Assembly (NCBI GenBank): GCA_937941745.1
Contig: CALDGV010000247.1
Location: 1 to 14,022, forward strand
Length of the DNA stretch: 14,022 nt
Reading direction: 5' to 3'
Source of the DNA: an uncultured Prosthecobacter sp.
Lineage (GTDB): Bacteria > Verrucomicrobiota > Verrucomicrobiia > Verrucomicrobiales > Verrucomicrobiaceae
Each line of letters begins with the position of its first letter. The first letter of the stretch is position 1. The notes under the pieces were generated by a model that had not been told where the DNA came from, made no database searches, and saw only the letters and a list, made by a program, of their open reading frames with translations. The position numbers were made by a program, and so were the translations under genes. This document shows, one piece after another, positions 1 to 9,729 of this stretch.

Positions 1-1
1 A

Positions 2-352
2 GGCCGGGTGGATGCTGAGGATACCTTTTCCATCGAAGGCAGCCGCACGGTGAACCAGGACACGCAAAAGTTCGTCTGGACCTATGTCAACAACCCGGCC
101 ACCGGGATCATGGAGGCCACTCTGTCGGGTGGTGATGGCCAGCCGCTGCGCTTCGAGGTCAGCTATTCAGAGGTCACTCAGGTGATGGAGCTGAAGGCGA
201 TCACAGGAAACGGAACCGGCAGCATCATGATCGAGGATGATTTGGAGGCGGGTGATCCGGCAGTCTTGAAATCGAAGGTCACTTTCACCGGTGACCAGGG
301 GCAGACGACCTTGCAGGGAGTCATTACCCACAAGCGTCGCAAGTCTGCTTGA
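2..352 (+). CDS. Hypothetical protein, C-terminal part (5' end probably outside window)
   Basis: I do not recognise this protein. The frame is open to the left edge of the window, so the visible ~116 codons are probably the 3' part of a longer gene. A GTG at position 8 could serve as a start, but nothing marks it as one. The visible part is rich in alternating polar and hydrophobic residues (for example the stretches around VWTYVNN, LRFEVSYSE and GSIMIEDD). This suggests several beta strands, perhaps a small barrel or sandwich; that is inference from pattern only. It ends in a basic tail (HKRRKSA). No cysteine pair, catalytic motif or membrane segment is visible. A strong hairpin terminator follows the TGA by about 13 bp, which supports this being a genuine gene end. 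Confidence 0.6.
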   Translation, partial: GRVDAEDTFSIEGSRTVNQDTQKFVWTYVNNPATGIMEATLSGGDGQPLRFEVSYSEVTQVMELKAITGNGTGSIMIEDDLEAGDPAVLKSKVTFTGDQGQTTLQGVITHKRRKSA

Positions 353-365
353 GACATGGGCAGAA

Positions 366-394
366 AAAAGCCCGGGAGAGTCTCCCGGGCTTTT
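366..394. terminator. Bidirectional rho-independent terminator between convergent genes
   Basis: A GC-rich inverted repeat pairs GCCCGGGA (370-377) with TCCCGGGC (383-390) around a 5-nt loop. It is extended by A-tract/T-tract pairing (366-369 with 391-394). An A-run lies on the left and a T-run on the right, so it can end transcription on both strands: the unnamed + gene ending at 352 and the - strand protease gene ending at 418. Confidence 0.9.
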
Positions 395-417
395 AAACAA
401 GTCGGCAGGCTCCGGGC

Positions 418-2736
418 TTACTTGGCCTGTGCACCTTCAGCCTTGGCGGTGGTGGGCTGCTTGGTGGTGAGCTCCAGGAAGTCACGCATGATGTTCACCG
501 CTTCCAGTTTCATGGGCTCCAGTCCATAAGGGAACTTGGCTGCGGCGGGCTCGGAATCTTCGTCATCTTCGCGTTTGGCCATCTTCATGCCAGTGCTCTG
601 CTCACGGGTGAACTCGGATTCGATAACCAGCTCAGGCTTGTCCACGTTGTCGAGCGTGAGGTGGTAGGTCTTGAAGCCTTCCTTGGACTTCTCAGCTGCC
701 GCTTTGGCGCGTTCGGCGCGCTCGGCATCCTGCTTTTCACGCCGGGCCTTGGTTTCAGCCGTCTCCTTCTGGCGCTCAGCGAGGTTGAGGGAAACCGTGT
801 TCTTGTCGATGCGTTCTTTGAGGCGCTTGGACTCCTCTTCGATGTACTGGAACTCCGGATTGGCCTTGATGCGCTCGCTCATCCGCTTGCTCAGTTCGGC
901 CAGGGGCCAGGCTTTGTCGGTCACGAGGTTGTATTTGCGGGCCGGGATGGTGTCGTAGGGCAGGGCGTTCTCGGCGGAGCCTTCACCGATGTCCAGAACG
1001 TCGCGGATGGAGGGCAGGACAAGGTCTGGCTCAACACCTTTGAGCTGCGTGGATCCCCCGGCAATGCGGTAGAACTTCTGGATGGTCACCTTCAGGTTTC
1101 CTGCCCGGTCCTTTTTGGCAAAGAAGGGCATGAAGCGTTCGACGGGAAGAATGGTCTGCACGGTGCCCTTGCCGAAGGTGGACTTGTCTCCAACGATCAG
1201 GGCGCGGCGGTAGTCCTGAAGGGCGGCGGCCAGAATTTCGGAGGCTGAGGCGCTGGTCTTGTCCGTCAGCACAATCATTGGACCGTCGTAGAAGGCCTTC
1301 TCGTTTTCACATTCTCTGAAGGAGATGCGTCCCTGCCAGTCCTTGGCCTGAACGACCGGGCCGGCGGGAACGAAGAGGCCGGTGAGGCGGATGGCCTCCT
1401 CAAGTGAGCCGCCGCCATTGCCGCGGAGGTCCAGCACGAGACCATCGATCTTTTCCTTGATCAGACGGGCGAGGAGCTTCTGCACGTCATCCGTGGTGGA
1501 GACGGTGCCTTCTTCCATGTCGGCGTAGAAGGAGGAAAGATTGATCCAGCCCAGCTTGAGCTGCTTGCCCATTTCTGGAGGCGTGACCAGCATTTCAGCA
1601 TTGGCAAGCTTCTCCTTCAATTCGACCTCACCCCGGACGATGGAGACGATCTTGATGGCTCCCGGATCGTTCGCGGGGTCCACGCGCAGACGCACGGTGG
1701 TGCCTTCCTTGCCGCGGATCATGTCCACGATCTTGTTGAGCTTCATGTACTTGGTGTCCACAAACTCGGCCTCGCCCTGGGCCACGCCGAGGATTTTGTC
1801 GTTCAACTTGAGTTCGCCATGCTTGTCTGCCGGACCGCCGACCACGATGCCCTGAATCTGGGCGACCTCATCCACCAGGCCGAGAAGCGCACCAATGCCG
1901 ACCAGCTTGTGCTTCATGGAGATGTTGAAGCTGTCGGTTTCCGCCGGGCTCATGTATTCGGTGTGTGGGTCGTAGGCGACGGCGAGGCTGGAGAGGAAGA
2001 AATCGACGATGTCCTCCTGGTCATTCTCGTTGATGCTTTCCAGCAGGCGGTCGTAATCCTTCTGCACTCGCTCAGCCGGGGTCTCCTGCTTCTCTTCTTT
2101 CTTGTCAGCAGCGGCCACTTCCTTCTTGTCTTCAGCTTTGGGGGCTGCGGCAGTCTCCGCAGGCTTCTCAGCGGCTTTTTTTGCCGCCTTCTCCGCCTTC
2201 TTTTTGGCCTCTTCAGCCTTGGCATCATCGGCCAGCTTTTCCTGCAGCATGTTCTCCTCAAGGATGTCGAGCCAGAGCTTGTCCTGTTCGGCGACGTTCT
2301 TGGGATAGGGGGACTTGTCGCGCTTCAGTTCGACGGTGCGTCCGCTGTCGAAGGTGAACTTGTGGCTGACGAGGGTCTTTTTGACGAATTCCAGCCGCTC
2401 CTGCACGCGCTGCTTGTAGATGTCGTAGATCTCAATCGCCGGGCTCACATTCCGCATCAGCACATGATCGTCGAGGGTGCTGTCATACTTGGCCTTCAGA
2501 GCGTCCACGTCTTCCTGGGTGAAGAAGACATGTCGGAAATCCAGGAGGTTGAGGTAGTTTTCGAGAAGCTTCGCCGAGAGCTCGTCATCAAAATCACGAT
2601 GGGAGTAGTGCTGGCTTTGCAGCATGTAGGCCACATGCATCGCCACTTGGCCGAAATTGGTCTCCGCACGGGCGGGAAGGGCCAGGGAGAGTGACGCCAG
2701 CGCGGCAGCCACGAGGGACAAAGGTTTGCGGATCAT
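418..2736 (-). CDS. prc: Periplasmic tail-specific (C-terminal processing) protease, S41 family
   Basis: Predicted 772-aa serine protease with a Ser/Lys dyad that degrades or trims envelope proteins from their C-termini. The ATG at 2736 is chosen because it is followed at once by a signal peptide (MIRKPLSLVAAALASL..., cleavage after ALPARA, about residue 24). The frame is open further upstream, but that would put 32 residues before the signal. Order: N-terminal helical domain; a Lys/Glu/Ala-rich low-complexity insert (about residues 170-220); a PDZ domain (about 275-355, starting near KLVGIGA); then the S41 catalytic core with LDLRGNGGGS (about 436-444). S497 in SASASEI is the predicted nucleophile and K523 in FGKGTVQ the general base. 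A C-terminal domain follows with a second charged coiled-coil-like stretch (about 650-685). E. coli Prc/Tsp is about 680 aa, so this protein is long mainly because of the charged segments. It is divergent from the MBL hydrolase and is terminated by the hairpin at 366-394. Family assignment is firm; substrates are unknown. Confidence 0.95.
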   Translation of the reverse strand: MIRKPLSLVAAALASLSLALPARAETNFGQVAMHVAYMLQSQHYSHRDFDDELSAKLLENYLNLLDFRHVFFTQEDVDALKAKYDSTLDDHVLMRNVSPAIEIYDIYKQRVQERLEFVKKTLVSHKFTFDSGRTVELKRDKSPYPKNVAEQDKLWLDILEENMLQEKLADDAKAEEAKKKAEKAAKKAAEKPAETAAAPKAEDKKEVAAADKKEEKQETPAERVQKDYDRLLESINENDQEDIVDFFLSSLAVAYDPHTEYMSPAETDSFNISMKHKLVGIGALLGLVDEVAQIQGIVVGGPADKHGELKLNDKILGVAQGEAEFVDTKYMKLNKIVDMIRGKEGTTVRLRVDPANDPGAIKIVSIVRGEVELKEKLANAEMLVTPPEMGKQLKLGWINLSSFYADMEEGTVSTTDDVQKLLARLIKEKIDGLVLDLRGNGGGSLEEAIRLTGLFVPAGPVVQAKDWQGRISFRECENEKAFYDGPMIVLTDKTSASASEILAAALQDYRRALIVGDKSTFGKGTVQTILPVERFMPFFAKKDRAGNLKVTIQKFYRIAGGSTQLKGVEPDLVLPSIRDVLDIGEGSAENALPYDTIPARKYNLVTDKAWPLAELSKRMSERIKANPEFQYIEEESKRLKERIDKNTVSLNLAERQKETAETKARREKQDAERAERAKAAAEKSKEGFKTYHLTLDNVDKPELVIESEFTREQSTGMKMAKREDDEDSEPAAAKFPYGLEPMKLEAVNIMRDFLELTTKQPTTAKAEGAQAK

Positions 2737-2837
2737 ACGAAGGGGGGCAACTAAATACGCGGGCAGGCCGGGAATATGACGGCAGATTTTGCGGGTTGCG
2801 GCTTGAATTGTCCACCGCTTTCCGTTCCTCACAGACC
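2737..2837. promoter_or_regulatory. Divergent intergenic region between prc and the MBL hydrolase
   Basis: These 101 bp separate two divergent start codons, so promoters for both genes should lie here. I see no convincing -35/-10 pair on either strand and no clear Shine-Dalgarno before either start. The call rests on gene arrangement only. Confidence 0.4.
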
Positions 2838-3455
2838 ATGGCAGACCTCTCTGTGTTCACCGGCGGCATCGCCCAAACGAATGGTTATCTCCTTCAATTG
2901 GAGGGTGGGAATCTCCTTTTTGACGCTCCTGAGGGCATTGCCGGCTGGCTCAAGCAGGCTGGTGTCAGGGTGAATGCGCTGCTGCTGACACATCAGCACT
3001 TTGACCATGTTCTGGATGCTGCGGCGGTGGCTGCGGATCATGGCTGCCCCGTGCTGGCCTGGGCTTCCTTGTCCAAAAACCTGACGCTGGAGGCACTTTT
3101 CGGGGCGGTGACGGGTTCCGCCTATGCCGTGCCGGAGTTTGTGGTCACAGAGGTGCTCCAGGGCCGCATCGAGGTCGAACTGCTCGGTCAGGTGATCCGG
3201 CTGTTTCATGTGCCAGGGCATTCGCCGGACAGCGTCTGCTTTTACCTACCTGCCGAGGGGCTTCTGTTTGGCGGTGATGTGCTTTTTCTCGACGGAGTCG
3301 GGCGCACGGACTTTCCCGGTGGGGCGTTCCAGCAGCTGGCGCAGGGAATTGAAACCCATCTCTGGCCTTTGCCGGATGGCACCGTGGTCTATCCTGGGCA
3401 TGGCGATAAAACCACCATCGGCCGTGAAAGGCTTGAGAACCCGTTTTTAAATTGA
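2838..3455 (+). CDS. Metallo-beta-lactamase-fold hydrolase, glyoxalase II/YcbL-like
   Basis: Predicted 205-aa cytoplasmic binuclear metal hydrolase. The metal ligands of the family are all visible: H52-x-H54-x-D56-H57 (THQHFDH), H128 in PGHS, D147 in FGGD and H188 in YPGHGD. The stretches GVGRTDFPGG and PGHGDKTTIGRERLENPF are typical of the YcbL-type, glyoxalase II-like subgroup. This subgroup usually hydrolyses glutathione thioesters such as S-lactoylglutathione, but the true substrate cannot be read from sequence. It is shorter than classical glyoxalase II (about 250 aa) and lacks the C-terminal substrate-binding helices, as expected for YcbL-like enzymes. The ATG at 2838 is preferred because the conserved fold starts just after it. 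A longer in-frame extension back to 2691 would run into the divergent prc gene. The esterase follows 55 bp later on the same strand and could be co-transcribed. Confidence 0.9.
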   Translation: MADLSVFTGGIAQTNGYLLQLEGGNLLFDAPEGIAGWLKQAGVRVNALLLTHQHFDHVLDAAAVAADHGCPVLAWASLSKNLTLEALFGAVTGSAYAVPEFVVTEVLQGRIEVELLGQVIRLFHVPGHSPDSVCFYLPAEGLLFGGDVLFLDGVGRTDFPGGAFQQLAQGIETHLWPLPDGTVVYPGHGDKTTIGRERLENPFLN

Positions 3456-3510
3456 GCCGGGTTGCCGACGGTCTTGACGGCTCCGCACCTCACCTCATCA
3501 TGGGGCTGCC

Positions 3511-4368
3511 ATGTCCTGCCGTCGTGCTCTTTCCGCCCTCGCTCTCCTGATCTGCTCCGCCTCCGGGGCGGATGATTACCAGCTCGGGCCCCTCTCGCAG
3601 GAGAACCCGATGGTGCCGAAAGGCAAGGTGATCCCCATGCCGGTTCATGAATCCAAGATCTTTCCCGGCACGCGGCGCGACTGGTGGGTCTATGTGCCTG
3701 CCCAGGCCCGTGCGGATCAGCCTGCCAACCTGATGGTCTTTCAGGACGGGCATGACTATGTGGGGGTGAAGGGTGCCTGGAGAGTGCCGGTGGTCTTTGA
3801 CAACCTCATCGCCAGCGGTGCGATGAAGCCCACGGTGGCCGTCTTCCTCAATCCGGGGCACATCGGCGATGCCAAGCCCGCCAGTGCCTGGAAGAACAAC
3901 AACCGCGGCAAGGAATACAACTCCCTCGGAGACAGCTATGCGCGCTTCCTGCTGGAGGAGATCCTGCCCCAGGTGAAGAAGATCCAGCCCCTCACGGAAG
4001 ATCCCGAGGGCTGGGCCATTGGCGGTGCCAGCAGCGGTGCCATCTGCGCCTTCACTGTCGCCTGGGAGCGGCCCGACAAGTTCCGCAAGGTGTTCTCCAC
4101 CATCGGCAGCTATGTCGATCTGGCCGGCGGGCATGTGTATCCCTCGCTGATCCGCATTACGGAGCGCAAACCGCTCCGCATCTACCTCCAGGATGGCAGC
4201 GGCGACATCGACAACACCTTTGGCAACTGGCCCATCGCCAACCGCCAGATGGCCGCCTCCCTCGCCTTCATGAAGTATGACTTCACCTTCACCTTTGGCG
4301 ATGGAGCGCACAATTCGAAGCATGGTGCCAGCCTCTTCCCCGAAGCCATGAAGTGGCTCTGGCGCTGA
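3511..4368 (+). CDS. Secreted alpha/beta hydrolase, Fes/esterase D-type (PF00756-like)
   Basis: Predicted 285-aa exported esterase. A signal peptide is visible at residues 1-20 (MSCRRALSALALLICSASGA) with likely cleavage before DDYQ. Cys15 does not sit in a good lipobox, so I do not call a lipoprotein. The catalytic nucleophile is S174 in GGASSGA (a GxSxG elbow). D228 in YLQDGSGD and H267 in GDGAHNSKHG are the likely remaining triad members. The ending PEAMKWLWR is typical of this family. Homologues include enterochelin esterase (Fes), putative esterases and carbohydrate esterases. In planctomycete and verrucomicrobial genomes such secreted members often lie among polysaccharide-degrading genes, so a sugar-ester substrate is as likely as a siderophore; this is inference. 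No siderophore gene is nearby. It ends at a strong terminator shared with clpC. Confidence 0.85.
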   Translation: MSCRRALSALALLICSASGADDYQLGPLSQENPMVPKGKVIPMPVHESKIFPGTRRDWWVYVPAQARADQPANLMVFQDGHDYVGVKGAWRVPVVFDNLIASGAMKPTVAVFLNPGHIGDAKPASAWKNNNRGKEYNSLGDSYARFLLEEILPQVKKIQPLTEDPEGWAIGGASSGAICAFTVAWERPDKFRKVFSTIGSYVDLAGGHVYPSLIRITERKPLRIYLQDGSGDIDNTFGNWPIANRQMAASLAFMKYDFTFTFGDGAHNSKHGASLFPEAMKWLWR

Positions 4369-4382
4369 AGGGTGGGCACAAA

Positions 4383-4409
4383 AAAGGCCGGGACGAGGTC
4401 CCGGCCTTT
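4383..4409. terminator. Bidirectional rho-independent terminator between esterase and clpC
   Basis: A perfect 12-bp stem pairs 4383-4394 (AAAGGCCGGGAC) with 4398-4409 (GTCCCGGCCTTT) around a GAG loop. An A-run lies on the left (4380-4385) and T's on the right. It lies 14 bp after the esterase stop and 24 bp after the clpC stop on the other strand. Its plan resembles the hairpin at 366-394. Confidence 0.92.
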
Positions 4410-4433
4410 GATTGAGGCATTGAGGGCGCAAGA

Positions 4434-6962
<2,529 letters not shown>

Positions 6963-7195
6963 AGCAGGGTTCCAGCAGCGCTGGTGGGTTGGAATGTCTT
7001 TCGGGACGTTAAAAGCTCGCCCGAGGAATGCAACGAGTGCCTTCTGTGAAAAGCACGACGTTTCATGGCCGGGGACGGAATACGGCACCCGGCGGCTTCC
7101 GGGGCGCTTGTTTCCTGCGAGAGGCCGCTCCCCGAAGGTTTTGCAGCGTCTCCCTTTGATTCGGGGTGCATCCCCAAGGGTTTTCCGCCGCCCCA
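6963..7195 (-). other. clpC upstream region (leader/promoter candidate), 233 bp
   Basis: Non-coding as far as I can tell. It probably holds the clpC promoter, because the preceding sulfatase has no clear terminator hairpin but sits more than 230 bp away. A TTGCAT (reading the - strand, 7028-7033) lies upstream of an AT-rich TTTTAAC (7008-7014), but the spacing (14-15 nt) is too short for a standard sigma-70 pair. No CIRCE inverted repeat of the HrcA type is visible. A short GGGG/CCCC hairpin (7163-7175) lacks a T-tract. Confidence 0.35.
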
Positions 7196-8632
7196 CTAGG
7201 GCTGGTCCGCTGGGATGAAGGGGCGGGGGTTTTTGACCCGGCCGAGCGGGCGCACGCCGGGAGCTTCCGGGCCATCCAGTCCGAGGTCGTTCTGCATGGT
7301 CGAGGCCAGCTGGGTGAGCTCGGCCACCTTGTCCGCCATGGCCGGGGCCAGGTTGTCGGCTTCGGCAAGGTCGGAATCGAGGTCGTAAAGCTCCTTGCTG
7401 GCGAGGTGGAGCTTCCAGGGGCCGCTGCGGACGGCTTCGAGCTTGAAGCCGCGGTAGTAGAAGAAGGTGTCCCTAGGCTGGAAACCGGCGCGGTCGCCAA
7501 GCAGGAGCTTGGAGATGTCCATGCCGTCGAGCTTGCGGCCGGTGGGGAGCTGGCCGCCTCCGAGGGCGGCGAAGGTGGGGAGCCAGTCCATGTGGGTGGT
7601 GATGGCGTTGGTGCTGCCGCCGCCGGCGATCCTGCCCGGCCAGCGGGCAAGGGTGCAGACGCGGATGCCGCCTTCGAGGGTGCTGCCTTTGCCGCCACGC
7701 AGGGGGGTGTTGTCCGCGCCCTGGTTGAGGGGGCCGCCGTTGTCGCTGGTAAAGATGACCAGGGTGTTGGAGTCTAGCTTCAGCTCTTCCAGGGCGCTGA
7801 GGATCTGGCCAACGGTCCAGTCCACCTCAAGCACCCAGTCTTTCAGCAGGCTGACGCCGGATTTTCCCATGAACTCCTGGTGGGGGTAGAGGGGGAAATG
7901 GACGGCGTTGTGCGGCAGGTAGAGGAAGAAGGGCTCGTCCTTGTGTTCGTGCAGGTACTGCACGGCACGCTCGGTGTAGCGGCGGGTCATGGTGTGCTGC
8001 TCGGCTGCCCGGACACGCTCCACGACCTTCAGGTCCTCGACCATCGGCAGGGGCGGCTGGCTGTCGCCTTTGAGGCCTGTTTCTGCGTCGGCGGGGCTGG
8101 GGGCGGCGGCTTTTTTGGCCTGCTTCCGGGCGGCGGGCGGCGACTGCGGCTGCCCGGGGTTGCTCTTGGAGCCATCGGCCCGGGGGCCCATGTCATTGGA
8201 ATAGGGGATGCCGTAGTAGCTGTCGAAGCCCTGGGCGGTGGGCATGAATTCGGGCTGATCTCCGAGGTGCCATTTGCCGATGCAGGCAGTGGCGTAGCCT
8301 GCCTTTTTGAGCACCTCGGCAATGGTGACTTCATCGGGATTGAGGCCAACGGCACCGGCGGGGAAGAGCACGTGCGGAGTGGGCAGCACGCGCTTGGGGT
8401 AGCAGCCGGTCATCATGGCGGCACGGGAGGGCGAGCAGACGGGGGCTGCGTAGTGGCTGGTGAGCTTCAGCCCCTCCCGGGCCATGCGGTCGAGGTGTGG
8501 CGTGGGCACCTTGCCGCCGAAGGGGCTGATGTCGGCGTAGCCCAGGTCATCGATGTTGATGAGGATGAAGTTGGGCTTGTCCGCAGCAAAGGCGGCACCC
8601 AGGAGGAGGCAGAAGACGGCAAGAAAGCGCAT
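7196..8632 (-). CDS. Secreted sulfatase, arylsulfatase A-like (S1 family)
   Basis: Predicted 478-aa sulfate ester hydrolase exported by a signal peptide (residues 1-17, [17 protein letters not shown]). The sulfatase signature C66-S-P-S-R70 is intact, so C66 should be converted to formylglycine. D28/D29 (NIDDLG) and D297/N298 (TSDNGG) are expected calcium ligands. K120/H122 (GKWHLG), H245 and K315 are further expected active-site residues. The region after the signature (around [23 protein letters not shown]) resembles human arylsulfatase A. A Pro/Ala/Lys-rich stretch at about residues 153-190 looks like an insertion between core strands. Such enzymes desulfate polysaccharides or other sulfate esters and are greatly expanded in Planctomycetes and Verrucomicrobia; the substrate is not predictable here. 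The maturase (FGE or radical-SAM) is not in the window. It starts 39 bp after the trmL stop and may be co-transcribed with it. Confidence 0.93.
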   Translation of the reverse strand: MRFLAVFCLLLGAAFAADKPNFILINIDDLGYADISPFGGKVPTPHLDRMAREGLKLTSHYAAPVCSPSRAAMMTGCYPKRVLPTPHVLFPAGAVGLNPDEVTIAEVLKKAGYATACIGKWHLGDQPEFMPTAQGFDSYYGIPYSNDMGPRADGSKSNPGQPQSPPAARKQAKKAAAPSPADAETGLKGDSQPPLPMVEDLKVVERVRAAEQHTMTRRYTERAVQYLHEHKDEPFFLYLPHNAVHFPLYPHQEFMGKSGVSLLKDWVLEVDWTVGQILSALEELKLDSNTLVIFTSDNGGPLNQGADNTPLRGGKGSTLEGGIRVCTLARWPGRIAGGGSTNAITTHMDWLPTFAALGGGQLPTGRKLDGMDISKLLLGDRAGFQPRDTFFYYRGFKLEAVRSGPWKLHLASKELYDLDSDLAEADNLAPAMADKVAELTQLASTMQNDLGLDGPEAPGVRPLGRVKNPRPFIPADQP

Positions 8633-8671
8633 GGAGCACGGTGAACGCGGCCCGGCTGCCGCTCTTTCCCC

Positions 8672-9118
8672 TCAGGACCGCTGGCGCACGGTTTCGTAGA
8701 GGGTGATGGCCACTGCGGTGGAGAGGTTCAGGCTGCGGGTTCCCTGCATGGGGATGTGCAGAGTCTCGCCGAGCGCCATGATGGAGGGTGGGATGCCGCG
8801 TGTCTCGGGCCCATAGACAAGGTAGATGTCCTCCTGGCTGGCGAGATCGGCCTGCCAGTAGGTGCGGGTTCCCTGCACCTCGACAAATTTGAAGCAGGCG
8901 TCTGCTCCGGCAGCCTGTTGGAGCGCCTCCCAGCTTTCCCAGACATGCACGTCCACCTCATGCCAGTAGTCGAGGCCGGAGCGTTTGAGGTATTTGTCCT
9001 CCAGACTGAAGCCGAGCGGCTTGATGAGGTGCAGCCGGGCTCCAGTGGCGAGGCACAGGCGGCCCACGGCGCCGGTGTTGTGTGGGATCTCCGGCTGGTA
9101 GAGGACGATGTGGATCAT
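8672..9118 (-). CDS. trmL: tRNA (cytidine/uridine-34 2'-O)-methyltransferase TrmL
   Basis: Predicted 148-aa SpoU-class (SPOUT) methyltransferase that modifies the wobble nucleotide of tRNA-Leu isoacceptors with SAM. It aligns by eye with E. coli TrmL from the first residues: IVLYQPEIPHNTGAVGRL (motif 1), then GLDYWHEV, then YLVYGPETRGIP (motif 2, SAM site), then IPMQGTRSLNLSTAVAITLYE (motif 3, the trefoil-knot end). Length matches the family (about 155 aa). No extra RNA-binding domain is present, as is normal for TrmL. The start at 9118 gives the conserved N-terminus; no Shine-Dalgarno is apparent. It sits 26 bp downstream of the lipoprotein gene and 39 bp upstream of the sulfatase on the same strand. 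This may be one transcript, although the three functions are unrelated. Confidence 0.95.
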   Translation of the reverse strand: MIHIVLYQPEIPHNTGAVGRLCLATGARLHLIKPLGFSLEDKYLKRSGLDYWHEVDVHVWESWEALQQAAGADACFKFVEVQGTRTYWQADLASQEDIYLVYGPETRGIPPSIMALGETLHIPMQGTRSLNLSTAVAITLYETVRQRS

Positions 9119-9144
9119 GCGCGCGGAAATGCCGCCGTGGGCTC

Positions 9145-9669
9145 TCAGTAGCGCTTGCCGGGTGTGGCGCCGACTTCACCGCGGAAGAGGTGCACGCCGT
9201 CAAACTTCTCGTTCGGCTTGAAGAGCCAGCCGGGGGAAGCGTCCTTCACCTCGTAACGCTGAAGCATGAACTCAGGCAGGATCATGTTGCTGTTCGGGTC
9301 ATACACCTTGCGTCCGGAAAAGCTGCCCCAGAGCCGGTACTCAGTGTTGTGGTCGGAGCCGTAGGCGGGCCCGTCTGCGGAGGGCAGTTCAGGGAAGCGG
9401 TCGGGCTGGCGGCAGAAGCGCTCGTTCATTACCACAAGGCGGGAATTGTCCCAGCTTTCGCCCGGGCGGCGCACATAGCCCCAGAAGTGGGTCTTATCGA
9501 TGTGGAAGCGCCTGCCGACCCAGTAATCCCCGGGAGGCTCGCTGGCGATGGCAAGGCGGCGGTATTGTACCTGCTGCTGGCCCGCTGCATCCAGGGCGCC
9601 GCCGGTCTGGCAGGAGCTGAGCAGCAGGGAGGTGAAGGCGGTCAGGAGGATGCAAAGGAGCCTGGACAT
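9145..9669 (-). CDS. Putative lipoprotein of unknown function
   Basis: Predicted 174-aa lipoprotein. I do not recognise the family. The N-terminus MSRLLCILLTAFTSLLLSSC is a type II signal peptide with lipobox LSSC, so C20 should be lipidated. Residue 21 is Gln rather than Asp, so the outer membrane is the likelier destination by the E. coli rule; whether this holds in the organism is not known. The mature part has notable aromatic and Arg-rich stretches (YWVGRRFHIDKTHFWGYVRR, SRLVVMNERF, EYRLWGSFSGRKVYD) and no internal membrane segment. The frame is open further upstream to 10032, but that overlaps the GreA-like gene on the other strand. The lipoprotein signal fixes the ATG at 9669. It is divergent from the GreA-like gene (60 bp between starts) and 26 bp upstream of trmL. 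Confidence 0.75.
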   Translation of the reverse strand: MSRLLCILLTAFTSLLLSSCQTGGALDAAGQQQVQYRRLAIASEPPGDYWVGRRFHIDKTHFWGYVRRPGESWDNSRLVVMNERFCRQPDRFPELPSADGPAYGSDHNTEYRLWGSFSGRKVYDPNSNMILPEFMLQRYEVKDASPGWLFKPNEKFDGVHLFRGEVGATPGKRY

Positions 9670-9729
9670 GATGTGAAACGAGTCTGGAAAGCAGCGCCAG
9701 CCGTGCAAATGGAAAGCCGCACCCTGCCC

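Noticed and set aside
1819..2694. A 291-codon open frame antisense to prc
   Set aside because: It is hydrophobic and repetitive only because it mirrors the Lys/Glu/Ala-rich insert. There is no independent evidence for a gene.
2737..2832. A 32-residue extension of the Prc-like protease to 2832
   Set aside because: It would place extra residues before a clear signal peptide and reach almost to the divergent MBL start.
2691..2837. A 49-residue N-terminal extension of the MBL hydrolase
   Set aside because: It overlaps the start of the divergent prc gene, and the fold begins at the ATG at 2838.
3474..3502. TTGACG upstream of the esterase as a -35 box
   Set aside because: At 17-nt spacing the -10 position reads ATCATG, which is a poor match.
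7024..7062. A possible CIRCE-like inverted repeat upstream of clpC
   Set aside because: Only a short GTGC/GCAC pairing is present. It lacks the 9-bp arms and 9-nt spacer of the HrcA operator.
7163..7175. A small GGGG/CCCC hairpin after the sulfatase
   Set aside because: The stem is only 4 bp and there is no T-run, so it is not supported as a terminator.
6963..7196. A 78-residue N-terminal extension of ClpC starting from GTG at 7196
   Set aside because: The standard ClpC N-terminus begins at 6962 with a GGAA upstream. The extension is compositionally unlike the protein and fits a leader.
7880..8644. Open frames antisense to the sulfatase (also 7166-7777)
   Set aside because: They are shadows of a sulfatase with an intact active-site signature; no motifs are seen.
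9082..9729. A long upstream extension of the GreA-like protein
   Set aside because: It is antisense to the lipoprotein gene and has no GreA-like content. The family length fits a start at 9730 (or 9709).
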